Shown one piece after another: positions 1-7,423 of a stretch of DNA of 17,772 nt. Both the position numbers and the translations under genes were made by a program. The notes beneath the pieces were generated by a model. It saw only the letters and a list, made by a program, of their open reading frames with translations, had not been told where the DNA came from and searched no databases. Where the stretch lies: the NCBI GenBank assembly GCA_002254405.1, contig NJDH01000025.1, positions 1 through 17,772 on the forward strand. Reading direction: 5' to 3'. The DNA is from Candidatus Altarchaeales archaeon ex4484_96 (GTDB lineage: Archaea > Altiarchaeota > Altiarchaeia > IMC4 > QMZM01). Position 1 is the first letter of the stretch; every line of letters begins with the position of its first letter.

Positions 1-42
1 GGTATGTCACAAGACCTAATCAATCACCTAGCTATCACTTAA

Positions 43-62
43 ATATTTGGGAAACCAAATAT
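43..62. repeat. Perfect 8-bp hairpin with GAAA/TTTC loop
   Basis: The arms ATATTTGG and CCAAATAT are perfectly complementary and enclose a 4-base loop that reads GAAA on the plus strand. It lies beyond the end of aglB, in the 116-base gene-free edge. No T-tract follows immediately on either strand, so its role is unclear. It could belong to the 3' end of a gene outside the window. Confidence 0.5.
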
Positions 63-66
63 CTAA

Positions 67-95
67 CCATAAAAACAAGGGTTATTCAAAACCCT
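67..95 (-). terminator. Likely terminator of the uppS-aglB unit
   Basis: Read on the minus strand, arms AGGGTT and AACCCT (plus-strand 90-95 and 78-83) enclose a 6-base loop and are followed directly by TGTTTTTATGG. The hairpin plus T-tract begins about 20 bases after the aglB stop codon. Archaeal termination depends mainly on the T-tract, so the hairpin may contribute little. Confidence 0.55.
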
Positions 96-116
96 CGATA
101 ATATATCAATAACAGA

Positions 117-3032
117 TTAAATGGATGAGTTAGAGGCATTAATATTGTATTTGATTTCCCAGATTTTGACATAACCTAAATAGGATTTGTCTACACCGGT
201 CATGTACTCGTTCACGTTATCTCCGGCAAATTCATCCAAGGGCTTAAAGTGTTGAAGCGGTATTATGCTTTCATCAGCTAACCCCATGCTCTGGTACTCA
301 TCCAGGTGGTCTCCTAGGTAAAGGCGTGTCATCATGTAGTTGTTGAATTTCTCGGGGACATAAACAAGCGTCTTATAGGTTGGGAAGTTGATGTAGCCTT
401 GTGGGTTGTCTTGGTAATTTAAGGCATTCGATAAAATAAGCTTAATCGAGTGTATTCCCAGGATAGAGCCGTGTTTTTCATTCTGCCATATGTCCCAGGA
501 TATTTCAGGATCCAGCATAAGCTGATTACCCTGTTTGCTTATTGGGTTGACTTTAACGTCTGTTATCCTGTCTCCCTGGTTGTCGTTGGTTAGCTCAAAG
601 CTGATTGCTCCAACGTATTGCCTGTAGTCTCCTCCTATGTTGCAGATGAAAACCAGTTTTCTCTTTCTCACAAGCCCGCCCTCGTTGTTTGATTCATATT
701 TCGGCTCCAGCTGGCTGTTTGCTGGAGAAAACTTGCATTGTCCGTAGCTCATATGCTCTCCTTCCCTTTCCGGATCGTCTGTTGGTGCGCTTAGATTGGA
801 TGTTGCTATGAAATGAGGTGCTCCGCTTTTACCTATCATGGTGTAGTCTATTACCACGTGTGTTGCATTGTATTTATCCGCTATTTCAAGCGCCTTTGAT
901 TCGTTTTCTTCCAGCACATGAAATATTGCCAGGTCCTGGACAATGAATCGTCTTGCTTTTGTGTTGTCTGCGATGCTTGTTCTCTTGGAGATTGCGCTAA
1001 TCCAGTGTCCATAATCCCACCATGTTAATATTGTTGTGTTCGCTGGTTGCTGTCCAATCCAATTTAATGCGGGACTCCAGTATTTGATATCCCCCGGGTC
1101 GGTTCCCCGGTCGATGGGTATTTTTCCGCCGAATGCCCCTACTATTGGTGTGTGGCTTCCTATCGTCAGTGCGAGAGGCATTATAATGAATAGGATGGTT
1201 GGAATAACCCTAAGGGTCTCCCATTCCTCTCTTTTCATCACCAGGAACAGGGCGAAGGTTGCTCCAAGGCTGATTGTGGGTATGCTTGCTGTGAACTGGT
1301 ATTGTGATTTGTTGACGACACCCCATATCATGGGCATGCTCCAGCATAAAATAAAAAGCGGTCCAAGGTTTTTCTTGGATGCAAAACTGTAGTATACTAG
1401 CATGAAAAAAGAGAATAACGCGAATATAATGGCTACACCGAAGGTGTTGTACAGGTTTTTAAAGCAGTTTGCGGAGTATATGTCGCCGCAGAGCGGGTTC
1501 TGCTCTGCTGTGGTCATCCCTATAATCTCTTTTTGTTTGGCTCCGGTGATAAGATGCATCCCGTATTCGTAGATTCCGATGGGGTTCATGAATAATACAA
1601 AAAAGATTAATCCCCCTGCCACTATTGTCCCGGAGATGAGGTATATGTTTTTCTGCAGGAAATTGTGTATCAGGCTGTCGTAGTCGTTTCCTTTTTTGAT
1701 TACCCTGCCTGCTAAATGGACTCTTATCAGTTCAAGGAGAAACGACCCGAAAATAGCGGCCCCGAAGGCTATCTGGTTGTATTTTGCTATGCTGTTTAGG
1801 TCAAAAACCGGTATGCTGCCCTGGGCGTGTATTATGAGAAACACTAAATTGGCCATTACCGCGGGCACTACGAGATAAGGTATGTGTTCTATGTAGCTTC
1901 TGTTTATTTTCTTCCTGTTTTGGAATACATACAGGTACAGGTCCTGTAGTGCGTTTATCAGAGGATAGCCTAAACCGAAAACACATAAAACCAGGAAACT
2001 GAATCTATATCCGCTCCAGCTCATGTTTAGCAGCAGAAAAGAAAAACCTGAGATAACCGATAATTTAAAGCTTTTTTTCCTGTATGCGAGGGTGAAAAGG
2101 AAATAAGACGCTATCAGCAAAAACAACCCCAGAGCATCATCCTCGGAGTTGGATGCTATTGCTTTAGCTGCGAAAGCCGGGTTGAATATGAGCATGAAGG
2201 CAGCGAATAATGCAGCTGCTTTGTTGTATGGCTCGTATTCACTAAACAAATCCCTTATAAGGAGATAAAGCACGATTGAAGAGAAGGCTGCGAATACCCC
2301 AGCGTAGACCATAGCCACATCCATTGTGCTGATACCTAATGGTTTAAGGATTAATGCTATGGATGCCATAAGCACCGACACCATGAAGTTATTATCTGCG
2401 AATGAGGGCCTGTCTGTGGGATAAACAAGGGTTTCTTTTTCCGGAACGTAACCGGATTCAACTATTGTGTCAGCGTGCCTGAAGTAGTAGTATGGGTCTA
2501 AGGCGGAAAGGTATTTGCCACTCCACTCTATTCCCTGAACCGATATTGCCGGAGCGACGTGGGTGATGAGTGTGGAAATAAATATCGCACCAACCAATGC
2601 CGTTGAAAGCCTCATTATCTTGTGAAACGAGAGGGAATAAAATAATAGGAAGCTTGCGGATACAGTAGCCAGGATATTGAAGTCTCTTTCGTTTATGTCT
2701 GCGCTCTGGTCTGAATAAAATATGAAAATCGCGGTTACCCCTATGAGCAAGGGAATCAGAAGCAGGCTGTAGTCTCTTTTATCTTTTTTTCTCAGGTACA
2801 GGTATATGAAGTAAACACTTAATAAACCCAGGAATAATGTTCCGATAAAATAAAGAGACATCTTACCTAATCCAATGTTGACCACTCCAAGGCTTAGTGC
2901 CGGAAACACGGCTTTTATCAGGGTCAGGATTGTTACGAGAACCGAGACCACGAGAACGGGCTCCTCAAAGTGTTTTATTAGTTCGCCGAAATCATAGTAC
3001 TGGTCTTTTTGGGTGTTTTCGTGTTTCGCCAT
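117..3032 (-). CDS. aglB: Dolichyl-phosphate(-diphosphate)-linked oligosaccharide:protein transferase (STT3/AglB family)
   Basis: This integral membrane enzyme transfers a lipid-linked glycan to asparagine in N-X-S/T sequons of exported proteins, on the outer face of the membrane. At 971 residues it has the usual family size. About a dozen hydrophobic segments fill roughly residues 25-630, followed by a soluble C-terminal domain. The catalytic signature WWDYG is at 671-675. The first acidic loop motif is LDPYYYFRHAD (D179, D188), a second acidic patch SEDD is at 296-299, and TTAEQNP resembles the TIxE-type external loop motif. The ATG lies 3 bases after the uppS stop, so the two genes are almost certainly one transcript. 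Nothing in the reading frame looks damaged. The family assignment is firm; the glycan and the exact lipid donor (mono- or diphosphate) cannot be read from the sequence. Confidence 0.95.
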   Translation of the reverse strand: MAKHENTQKDQYYDFGELIKHFEEPVLVVSVLVTILTLIKAVFPALSLGVVNIGLGKMSLYFIGTLFLGLLSVYFIYLYLRKKDKRDYSLLLIPLLIGVTAIFIFYSDQSADINERDFNILATVSASFLLFYSLSFHKIMRLSTALVGAIFISTLITHVAPAISVQGIEWSGKYLSALDPYYYFRHADTIVESGYVPEKETLVYPTDRPSFADNNFMVSVLMASIALILKPLGISTMDVAMVYAGVFAAFSSIVLYLLIRDLFSEYEPYNKAAALFAAFMLIFNPAFAAKAIASNSEDDALGLFLLIASYFLFTLAYRKKSFKLSVISGFSFLLLNMSWSGYRFSFLVLCVFGLGYPLINALQDLYLYVFQNRKKINRSYIEHIPYLVVPAVMANLVFLIIHAQGSIPVFDLNSIAKYNQIAFGAAIFGSFLLELIRVHLAGRVIKKGNDYDSLIHNFLQKNIYLISGTIVAGGLIFFVLFMNPIGIYEYGMHLITGAKQKEIIGMTTAEQNPLCGDIYSANCFKNLYNTFGVAIIFALFSFFMLVYYSFASKKNLGPLFILCWSMPMIWGVVNKSQYQFTASIPTISLGATFALFLVMKREEWETLRVIPTILFIIMPLALTIGSHTPIVGAFGGKIPIDRGTDPGDIKYWSPALNWIGQQPANTTILTWWDYGHWISAISKRTSIADNTKARRFIVQDLAIFHVLEENESKALEIADKYNATHVVIDYTMIGKSGAPHFIATSNLSAPTDDPEREGEHMSYGQCKFSPANSQLEPKYESNNEGGLVRKRKLVFICNIGGDYRQYVGAISFELTNDNQGDRITDVKVNPISKQGNQLMLDPEISWDIWQNEKHGSILGIHSIKLILSNALNYQDNPQGYINFPTYKTLVYVPEKFNNYMMTRLYLGDHLDEYQSMGLADESIIPLQHFKPLDEFAGDNVNEYMTGVDKSYLGYVKIWEIKYNINASNSSI

Positions 3033-3035
3033 ATC

Positions 3036-3722
3036 TTATCTACCATATCTTTTATCTCTATCCTTAAAGTCTTTTAGGACCTTAACCAGGTCTTCGCGTG
3101 CGAATTCCTCCCAGAGTTTATCTACAAAGTAGAGCTCTGAGTAAGCGGACTGCCATAATAGAAAATTGCTTAACCTGCTTTCTGATGTTCTTATGATTAT
3201 GTCGGGGTAGCTTTTAATCCATAGGTGTTCTTGGATTGCTTCTTCGCTGAACTCTCCTCCGTTGTTTTGTATCCTCTGGCAGGCGTTTATTATCTCCTGT
3301 CTGCCACCGTATGCTATTGCGAGATTCAGCTTCATACCGTCGTATTGATGTGTTTTATTTTCGAGTTTATTGAATTTCTGGTTGAGGTTTACGCCTTTTT
3401 CCCCGAAGAATTCCACGAGATAATCCCTGTTGCCGCAGATGGAAACCTTCACTTTACGTTTATGCATTCTTTCGTCTTTCAGTACTCTGAGGGTGTTTTC
3501 TGCGAAAAGGTTCATGAGAATGAAAAGCTCTTCTGTGCTCCTGTTTTTGAGGTTCTCAAGCGATAGCGTGTATATTGTTACCTCGTCTATGCCCAAGTCA
3601 TCACACCATTCTATTGTGTTGTAGAAGCAGTCTATCCCAAGTCGGTAGGCTTGCTCTAGGTCTACTATGCCTGTTTTCTTCATGTATCTCCTGTTTCCAT
3701 CAGGGATTATTCCAACATGCAT
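3036..3722 (-). CDS. uppS: cis-Prenyltransferase (undecaprenyl/polyprenyl diphosphate synthase family)
   Basis: It condenses isopentenyl diphosphate units onto an allylic primer in cis geometry to make the long polyprenyl diphosphate that becomes the dolichol-type glycan carrier. The 228 residues show the family regions in order: HVGIIPDGNRRY at 2-13 with catalytic Asp8, YTLSLEN at 51-57 (usual YAFSxEN), AYGGRQEI at 137-144, and IRTSESRLSNFLLWQ at 177-191. The last block normally reads RTxGExRxSNF; here it appears one residue short, lacking the Gly before Glu. The protein starts right at the first motif, so its N-terminus is minimal. It is the first gene of a two-gene unit with aglB, which fits supply of the lipid carrier for N-glycosylation. 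The product chain length is unknown. Confidence 0.93.
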   Translation of the reverse strand: MHVGIIPDGNRRYMKKTGIVDLEQAYRLGIDCFYNTIEWCDDLGIDEVTIYTLSLENLKNRSTEELFILMNLFAENTLRVLKDERMHKRKVKVSICGNRDYLVEFFGEKGVNLNQKFNKLENKTHQYDGMKLNLAIAYGGRQEIINACQRIQNNGGEFSEEAIQEHLWIKSYPDIIIRTSESRLSNFLLWQSAYSELYFVDKLWEEFAREDLVKVLKDFKDRDKRYGR

Positions 3723-3798
3723 TTTTGTTTTGTTTCCTTTTACTTACTAAGGAAGATACTAATATTATTACTAAAAATAAGGGACGAAAGATTAAAAT
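3723..3798. promoter_or_regulatory. Divergent promoter region, uppS (-) / RNase P p30 (+)
   Basis: This 76-bp AT-rich spacer separates two divergent genes. On the plus strand TAAAAATA at 3772-3779 sits about 24-26 bases before the 3799 ATG, as expected for a leaderless or near-leaderless archaeal transcript. On the minus strand TAATATTAGTAT near 3755-3766 could be the uppS TATA box, giving a leader of a dozen or so bases. The positions are inferred from spacing only. Confidence 0.45.
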
Positions 3799-4575
3799 AT
3801 GCTCTGTTATTTGGGTGAAATGGCTGCAAATTACTTTAACCTGCGTGTGGGCTGGAATCCTGAAATCAGGGATAATCTCGATTTATTTGAGTCCTTGGGG
3901 TGGAACAGGGTTTGCTTTTTCTCTCCTTTTGTTTCCGGGTTCAGTGTTTTCGCTGAGGAAGTCAAGTCCTTAGGTGAATCATCTAATCTCAGATACTATT
4001 GTGCTGCCCTGGTAGACAAGCCAGTCAGGAAAAACGCCAGGAAGGCATTGAAGGAGGCTGATTTCGTTTATGCTTTGGGTAACATGAGGGAGGCCTCAGA
4101 GTGCTGGGAGGTTGATATGCTATGCATCCCGCATCAAAAAGAAGAAGGAGATTATATGAAACAGCGTAACTCAGGCATCGACCATATTATAGCAAGAAAT
4201 ATGGCTGAGCGTTTTATTGCATTAGAGCTTAATTTCAGCGATATCCTGCATACGCGGGGCAGGGAAAGAGCTGTTATTCTGGGGCGTATGAGGCAGAACA
4301 TCAGATTAGCTCATAAATATGATATACCCTTGGTTTTGACAACAGGCTCGGATAATTTAGCTGATTTGAGAACTCCCATGGATATGCTCTCTTTAGCGAG
4401 GTTGCTTGGATTAAAGCCGGATAAAGCCAAAGACACGCTTTATTCGAACCCCAACCGCCTGCTAAAAAAATCAGCTGACAGAAGAGACCCTAACGTCATC
4501 CTTAAGGGTTTGAAGGTGCTTGATTGGGGGAACCTTGATAAACCGAAAGAAAAAAAAATGTTTGGCTGGTATTAG
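3799..4575 (+). CDS. rnp3: Ribonuclease P protein component 3 (Rpp30/p30 family)
   Basis: This is a TIM-barrel-like protein subunit of archaeal RNase P, which trims the 5' leader of precursor tRNAs together with the catalytic RNA. It shows the family pattern: an N-terminal strand YFNLRVGWNP, a central block NSGIDHIIARNMAERFIALE, and the late block LVLTTGSDNLADLRTPMDM followed by a helix-rich tail. The 258 residues are slightly longer than usual. Two starts are possible: ATG 3799, which fits a leaderless transcript from the TATA box near 3775, or ATG 3820 (MAANYF), which matches where family members usually begin and has GGGTGA only one base ahead. The gene stands alone, not next to the Pop5 subunit, and ends 4 bases from the convergent dapB stop. 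Confidence 0.88.
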   Translation: MLCYLGEMAANYFNLRVGWNPEIRDNLDLFESLGWNRVCFFSPFVSGFSVFAEEVKSLGESSNLRYYCAALVDKPVRKNARKALKEADFVYALGNMREASECWEVDMLCIPHQKEEGDYMKQRNSGIDHIIARNMAERFIALELNFSDILHTRGRERAVILGRMRQNIRLAHKYDIPLVLTTGSDNLADLRTPMDMLSLARLLGLKPDKAKDTLYSNPNRLLKKSADRRDPNVILKGLKVLDWGNLDKPKEKKMFGWY

Positions 4576-4579
4576 CGGT

Positions 4580-5386
4580 TTAGTTTAATCCCAATACCTC
4601 ATCCATTCCATATACTCCTTTTTTATCTTTAATGAATTTAATCGCCTTAATCACGCCCTTAACCAAGGCCCCTCTTGAGTGGGCTTTATGGGTTACCTCT
4701 ATTCTTTCTCCAAGCGTTGCGTAGATTACGGTGTGTTCCCCTACGATGTCCCCGGCTCTAATAGCGTGTATGCCTATCTCGTCTTTTTTTCTCTCGGCGG
4801 CTCCATGTCTCCCGTAGACTCCCACATCCTCTAGTTTATCTCCCTTGATTTCGGATATAATATCTGCTGTCTTGATTGCCGTCCCCGAGGGCGCGTCTTT
4901 TTTAAAGCGATGATGCGATTCGATGATTTCGATGTCATAGTCTTTCAGATAACCGGTTGCCTGCTTTATTAGCTGCCAGAAAACATTAACGCCCACACTC
5001 ATGTTGGGGGATATCACTGCTCCTACGTTGTGGTTGTTTATTTCCTGCTCTACTTCTTTCAGCTGACCCGGGGTTAAACCGGTGGTTCCGATAACCATGT
5101 TGGTGTTTTTTTGGACTATGACCTTGGTGTTCCAGAAGCAGGCTTGGGCGTTTGTGAAATCTACCACCACATCGGGTCTGGTTTCATCAAGCAGCTGCTC
5201 TAGGTGTGTTGCTGGCATAACCTTAACGCCTAGTTTATTTATTCCCGAGATTAATCCCGCATCCGCTCCGTTTAAGGGGCTGTCTTCGGCGTCTATTGCT
5301 GCTACAAGCCGGTATCCTGAATCAACCGCTTCACGAATTATCTCCCGGCCCATTCGGCCGCATCCCAATACCATTATTTTGGTCAT
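4580..5386 (-). CDS. dapB: 4-hydroxy-tetrahydrodipicolinate reductase
   Basis: It reduces hydroxy-tetrahydrodipicolinate with NAD(P)H in the diaminopimelate route to lysine, in the cytosol. The 268 residues carry the N-terminal nucleotide-binding glycine motif GCGRMG at 8-13, DFTN at 76-79, GTTG at 100-103, and the catalytic and substrate motif ESHHRFKKDAPSGTA at 156-170 (His158/159, Lys162/163). The C-terminal block HTVIYATLGERIEVTHKAHSR is also typical. A strong Shine-Dalgarno sequence, GAGGTG on the minus strand at 5394-5399, lies 7 bases before the ATG and supports this start. No other lysine gene is in the window. It diverges from purE and ends 4 bases from the p30 gene. Confidence 0.96.
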   Translation of the reverse strand: MTKIMVLGCGRMGREIIREAVDSGYRLVAAIDAEDSPLNGADAGLISGINKLGVKVMPATHLEQLLDETRPDVVVDFTNAQACFWNTKVIVQKNTNMVIGTTGLTPGQLKEVEQEINNHNVGAVISPNMSVGVNVFWQLIKQATGYLKDYDIEIIESHHRFKKDAPSGTAIKTADIISEIKGDKLEDVGVYGRHGAAERKKDEIGIHAIRAGDIVGEHTVIYATLGERIEVTHKAHSRGALVKGVIKAIKFIKDKKGVYGMDEVLGLN

Positions 5387-5432
5387 TTAATCCCACCTCG
5401 TATTTTATATTTTAATCCAATTAATTAATATC
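5387..5432. promoter_or_regulatory. 46-bp shared promoter region, dapB (-) / purE (+)
   Basis: TTTTATATTTTAA at about 5403-5414 is centred 26 bases before the purE ATG, the spacing expected for a leaderless transcript, and purE has no Shine-Dalgarno sequence. The minus-strand TATA for dapB is more likely ATATTAATTAATT at about 5418-5430, which would start transcription just ahead of the dapB Shine-Dalgarno sequence. The two promoters would therefore overlap physically. The evidence is spacing and composition only. Confidence 0.5.
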
Positions 5433-5822
5433 ATGGATGTCATGATTTATGCCGGCAGCCGCTCTGATTATGAGATAGTGAAAAAAGCCGAAAAGATATT
5501 GAAAAAAGAACACATATCCTATGGGGTGGAGTACTGTTCGGCTCACAGGGAGCCTGCGAAACTTCGGGAGCTGGTTGAGCAATCTGATGCCCGCGTTTTT
5601 ATCTGCATAGCTGGTTTGTCGGCGGCTTTACCTGGTGTTGTTGCCTCCTTAACCAATAAGCCTGTTATCGGGGTTCCGGTTTCAGCGAAACTCGGGGGAT
5701 TGGATGCTCTGCTGTCGATTGCTCAGATGCCTAAGGGTGTTCCCGTAGCCTGTGTTGGCGTAGACAATGGGGCGAATGCTGCTCATCTGGCGTTAAAGAT
5801 TTTATCTGTCTCCAAGAACTGA
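5433..5822 (+). CDS. purE: PurE-family 5-(carboxyamino)imidazole ribonucleotide mutase / AIR carboxylase-like
   Basis: It acts in purine synthesis, forming CAIR from N5-CAIR or from AIR plus CO2. The phosphate-binding loop is AGSRSD at 7-12, the catalytic His38 sits in SAHREP at 36-41, and the C-terminal half shows AGLSAALPGVVASL, KPVIGVPVSAKLGGLDALLS and QMPKGVPVACVGVDNGANAA. At 129 residues it is shorter than bacterial PurE (about 160-170) but the core is complete. The loop AGLSAALPG differs from the usual bacterial AGAGGAAHLPG, so I cannot tell the class I mutase from the carboxylase form by eye. The last 21 bases overlap the end of the convergent slipin gene. The start is supported by a TATA box 26 bases upstream. 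Confidence 0.9.
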   Translation: MDVMIYAGSRSDYEIVKKAEKILKKEHISYGVEYCSAHREPAKLRELVEQSDARVFICIAGLSAALPGVVASLTNKPVIGVPVSAKLGGLDALLSIAQMPKGVPVACVGVDNGANAAHLALKILSVSKN

Positions 5823-6566
5823 TTTCTTGATTTGTCTTAAGGCGTCGTAGTCTTTACCTGCCTTGTCCATTAGGTCGTTTATGTTCTCTATGAACCGCAA
5901 TACCTCTATGGGGGCGACCCATACGTTGGTCTGGGACCTGTCAGAGGATAAATCGTTTATGGAATGCAGTGTTCTAAGATGCAGGGCGCCCGGGGTGCCG
6001 TATAGTGTTTTAGCTGCTGTGGCTATATTGTCTGCTGCGACAACCTCACCCTCTGAGTTTATTATCACGGCTCTTTTTTCTCTTTCTGCTTCAGCCTGTT
6101 TGGCCATCATTCTTTTCATGTTCTCGGGCAACTCAATGTCTTGGAGCTCGATTTTTGTTATGTCCACTCCCCAGGGGTCTGTTGCGATGTCCACTATTTC
6201 CCTTAGTTTGTCGGCTATTCTCTGTCTCTCGGATAGGAGCTCATCTAATTCAACGCCTCCGGCGACGTTGCGCAAAGCAGCCTGCCCGTATTTTGCGGTA
6301 GAGTAGACTACGTTGTTGACGTTTATTATGGCCTTCTCTGGGTCGAATATTTTGAAATAAATTACTGCATTGATGTTCACTGGTACGTTGTCTTTGGTCA
6401 TCACCTCCTGTTTGGCTATGTCCACGACTCTTTCTCTAATATCGACTTTAGACAGGGAATGATATATGGGTATGATGAGGCGGAGTCCCGGCTCCAGTGT
6501 CCCGCTGTATTTGCCCAGCGCAAACAATACTCCTCTCTCGTATTCGTTTATTATTCTCACAACCAT
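5802..6566 (-). CDS. SPFH/stomatin-like (slipin) protein without N-terminal membrane segment
   Basis: This is the second of two adjacent paralogues of the stomatin/slipin family, scaffold proteins that oligomerise on the membrane inner face. The 254 residues carry the SPFH domain from about residue 5 (NEYERGVLFALGKY, then PGLRLIIP, the KQEVMTKDNVPVN block and LRNVAG), then ATDPWGVDITKIELQDIELP, a charged helix AKQAEAEREKRA of coiled-coil type, and a C-terminal stretch ending at IEVLRFIEN plus a 30-residue tail. Unlike its partner it begins directly at the SPFH domain with no hydrophobic N-terminal segment, so it may reach the membrane through the partner. The ATG is 4 bases after the upstream stop and is preceded by GGAGGTGGA inside the end of the previous gene, which indicates translational coupling. 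Its function is unknown. Confidence 0.88.
   Translation of the reverse strand: MVVRIINEYERGVLFALGKYSGTLEPGLRLIIPIYHSLSKVDIRERVVDIAKQEVMTKDNVPVNINAVIYFKIFDPEKAIINVNNVVYSTAKYGQAALRNVAGGVELDELLSERQRIADKLREIVDIATDPWGVDITKIELQDIELPENMKRMMAKQAEAEREKRAVIINSEGEVVAADNIATAAKTLYGTPGALHLRTLHSINDLSSDRSQTNVWVAPIEVLRFIENINDLMDKAGKDYDALRQIKKSVLGDR
6361..6413. repeat. 53-bp near-identical tract, copy in second slipin gene
   Basis: This stretch matches 7058-7110 in 52 of 53 positions by direct reading, synonymous sites included, while neighbouring parts of the two genes are clearly diverged. It encodes the conserved block around KQEVMTKDNVPVN. On the coding strand it contains AGGAGGTGAT, a full match to the usual archaeal 16S 3' end. 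Confidence 0.85.
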
Positions 6567-6570
6567 TTTC

Positions 6571-7353
6571 TTAGTCCACCTCCTCCACGGCCCTCAGTAC
6601 TTCGACGGGCACGATAAAGTTTATGGTGTTGGATTGGTCGGATGACATGTCGTTGAGCGAGTGCAGGCTTCTAAGGTGCATGGCTCCGGGCATCTTATAT
6701 AGTTTTTTTGCGGCGTCGGCGAGGTTGTTTGAGGCCTTGACTTCTCCTTCGGCCTTGATGATGGTGGCTCTTTTTTCTCTTTCGGCTTCAGCCTGCTTGG
6801 CCATTGTTCTTTTTAGGTCCTGGGGCAGCTCTATGTCCATCAGCTCAATGAATTCCACCTTGATGCCCCATGGGTCTGTTGCCTCATCAACGATTCTTTT
6901 AAGCTCTGATGCTATTTTTTGCCTTTCAGACAGCAGGTCATCGAGCTCTGCTTCGCCTGCGACGTTTCTAAGCGAAGTCTGCCCGTATTTGGAGACAGCT
7001 GCCATGTAGTTTTCCACCTTCAGGAAGGCCTTCTGCGGGTCTTTGACCTTGAAGTATATTACTGCGTTGATGTTCACTGGTACGTTGTCTTTGGTCATCA
7101 CCTCCTGTTTTGGGACGTCAACGGTGACTATCCTTAAATCCATTTTAACTAGCCTGTGGTAGAATGGTATTACCAGGTTAAGTCCGGGGTTCCTGATTCC
7201 CTGGTAGCGGCCGAATGCCAGAAGCACTCCGCGCTCGTATTCTTTGATTATTTTCGCAAACATCGATAGTATGCCCAGCAGAAAAGGAAGCCCGAATATC
7301 AATACAGGTATCCCGATAAAAAGTAGTCCGAATATGAGGTCTAATAATGCCAT
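6571..7353 (-). CDS. SPFH/stomatin-like (slipin) membrane protein
   Basis: This is the first gene of a slipin pair. The 260 residues begin with a hydrophobic segment at about 3-33 that could span or enter the membrane as a hairpin, followed by the SPFH domain (KEYERGVLLAFGRY, PGLNLVIPFYH, KQEVMTKDNVPVN, KYGQTSLRNVAGEAELDDLLSERQ), ATDPWGIKVEFIELMDIELP, the charged helix AKQAEAEREKRA, and a C-terminal stretch ending at PVEVLRAVEE. By eye the two paralogues align almost without gaps across the SPFH core at very roughly 60% identity. Archaeal slipins are often paired with an NfeD-type membrane protease gene; none is present here, the partner being a second slipin. A TATA box and palindrome lie directly upstream. 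Confidence 0.9.
   Translation of the reverse strand: MALLDLIFGLLFIGIPVLIFGLPFLLGILSMFAKIIKEYERGVLLAFGRYQGIRNPGLNLVIPFYHRLVKMDLRIVTVDVPKQEVMTKDNVPVNINAVIYFKVKDPQKAFLKVENYMAAVSKYGQTSLRNVAGEAELDDLLSERQKIASELKRIVDEATDPWGIKVEFIELMDIELPQDLKRTMAKQAEAEREKRATIIKAEGEVKASNNLADAAKKLYKMPGAMHLRSLHSLNDMSSDQSNTINFIVPVEVLRAVEEVD
7058..7110. repeat. 53-bp near-identical tract, copy in first slipin gene
   Basis: This is the partner of 6361-6413, with a single difference (GCG here, GCA there, in plus-strand reading). Identity well above the rest of the gene pair suggests gene conversion or strong constraint on the DNA itself. Confidence 0.85.
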
Positions 7354-7370
7354 TTTCTGGTTTAAACATC

Positions 7371-7388
7371 ATCTCAACATGTCGAGAT
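7371..7388. promoter_or_regulatory. 18-bp imperfect palindrome, probable operator of the slipin pair
   Basis: ATCTCAACATGTCGAGAT pairs with itself at 8 of 9 positions. It lies between a minus-strand TATA-like box (TAATATATAA, about 7391-7401) and the transcription start predicted 26 bases downstream (near 7369), where archaeal repressors often bind. Its core CTCAACATGTCGAG matches 12 of 14 bases of a second palindrome at 13921-13934 upstream of the Sec61 beta gene. The regulator is unknown. Confidence 0.5.
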
Positions 7389-7390
7389 AG

Positions 7391-7401
7391 TTATATATTA
7401 T
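7391..7401 (-). promoter_or_regulatory. TATA box of the slipin pair
   Basis: The minus-strand TAATATATAA is centred about 42 bases before the slipin ATG and would give a leader of about 16 bases. It falls in the 70-base gap after the Dph6-like gene, so the slipins probably have their own promoter. Confidence 0.5.
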
Positions 7402-7423
7402 TCCCAGATAATAAAAAGCGGCA

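Noticed and set aside
1..116. Hairpins at the left edge as a mobile element end or CRISPR repeat
   Set aside because: There are only two unrelated short hairpins, no repeated unit and no target duplication; a terminator for aglB explains the one with a T-tract.
1036..1392. Plus-strand open frame inside aglB, and similar long antisense frames in dapB, slipins, ftsZ and dph6
   Set aside because: They lie antisense to well-supported genes, show no recognisable domain and have no promoter or ribosome site of their own.
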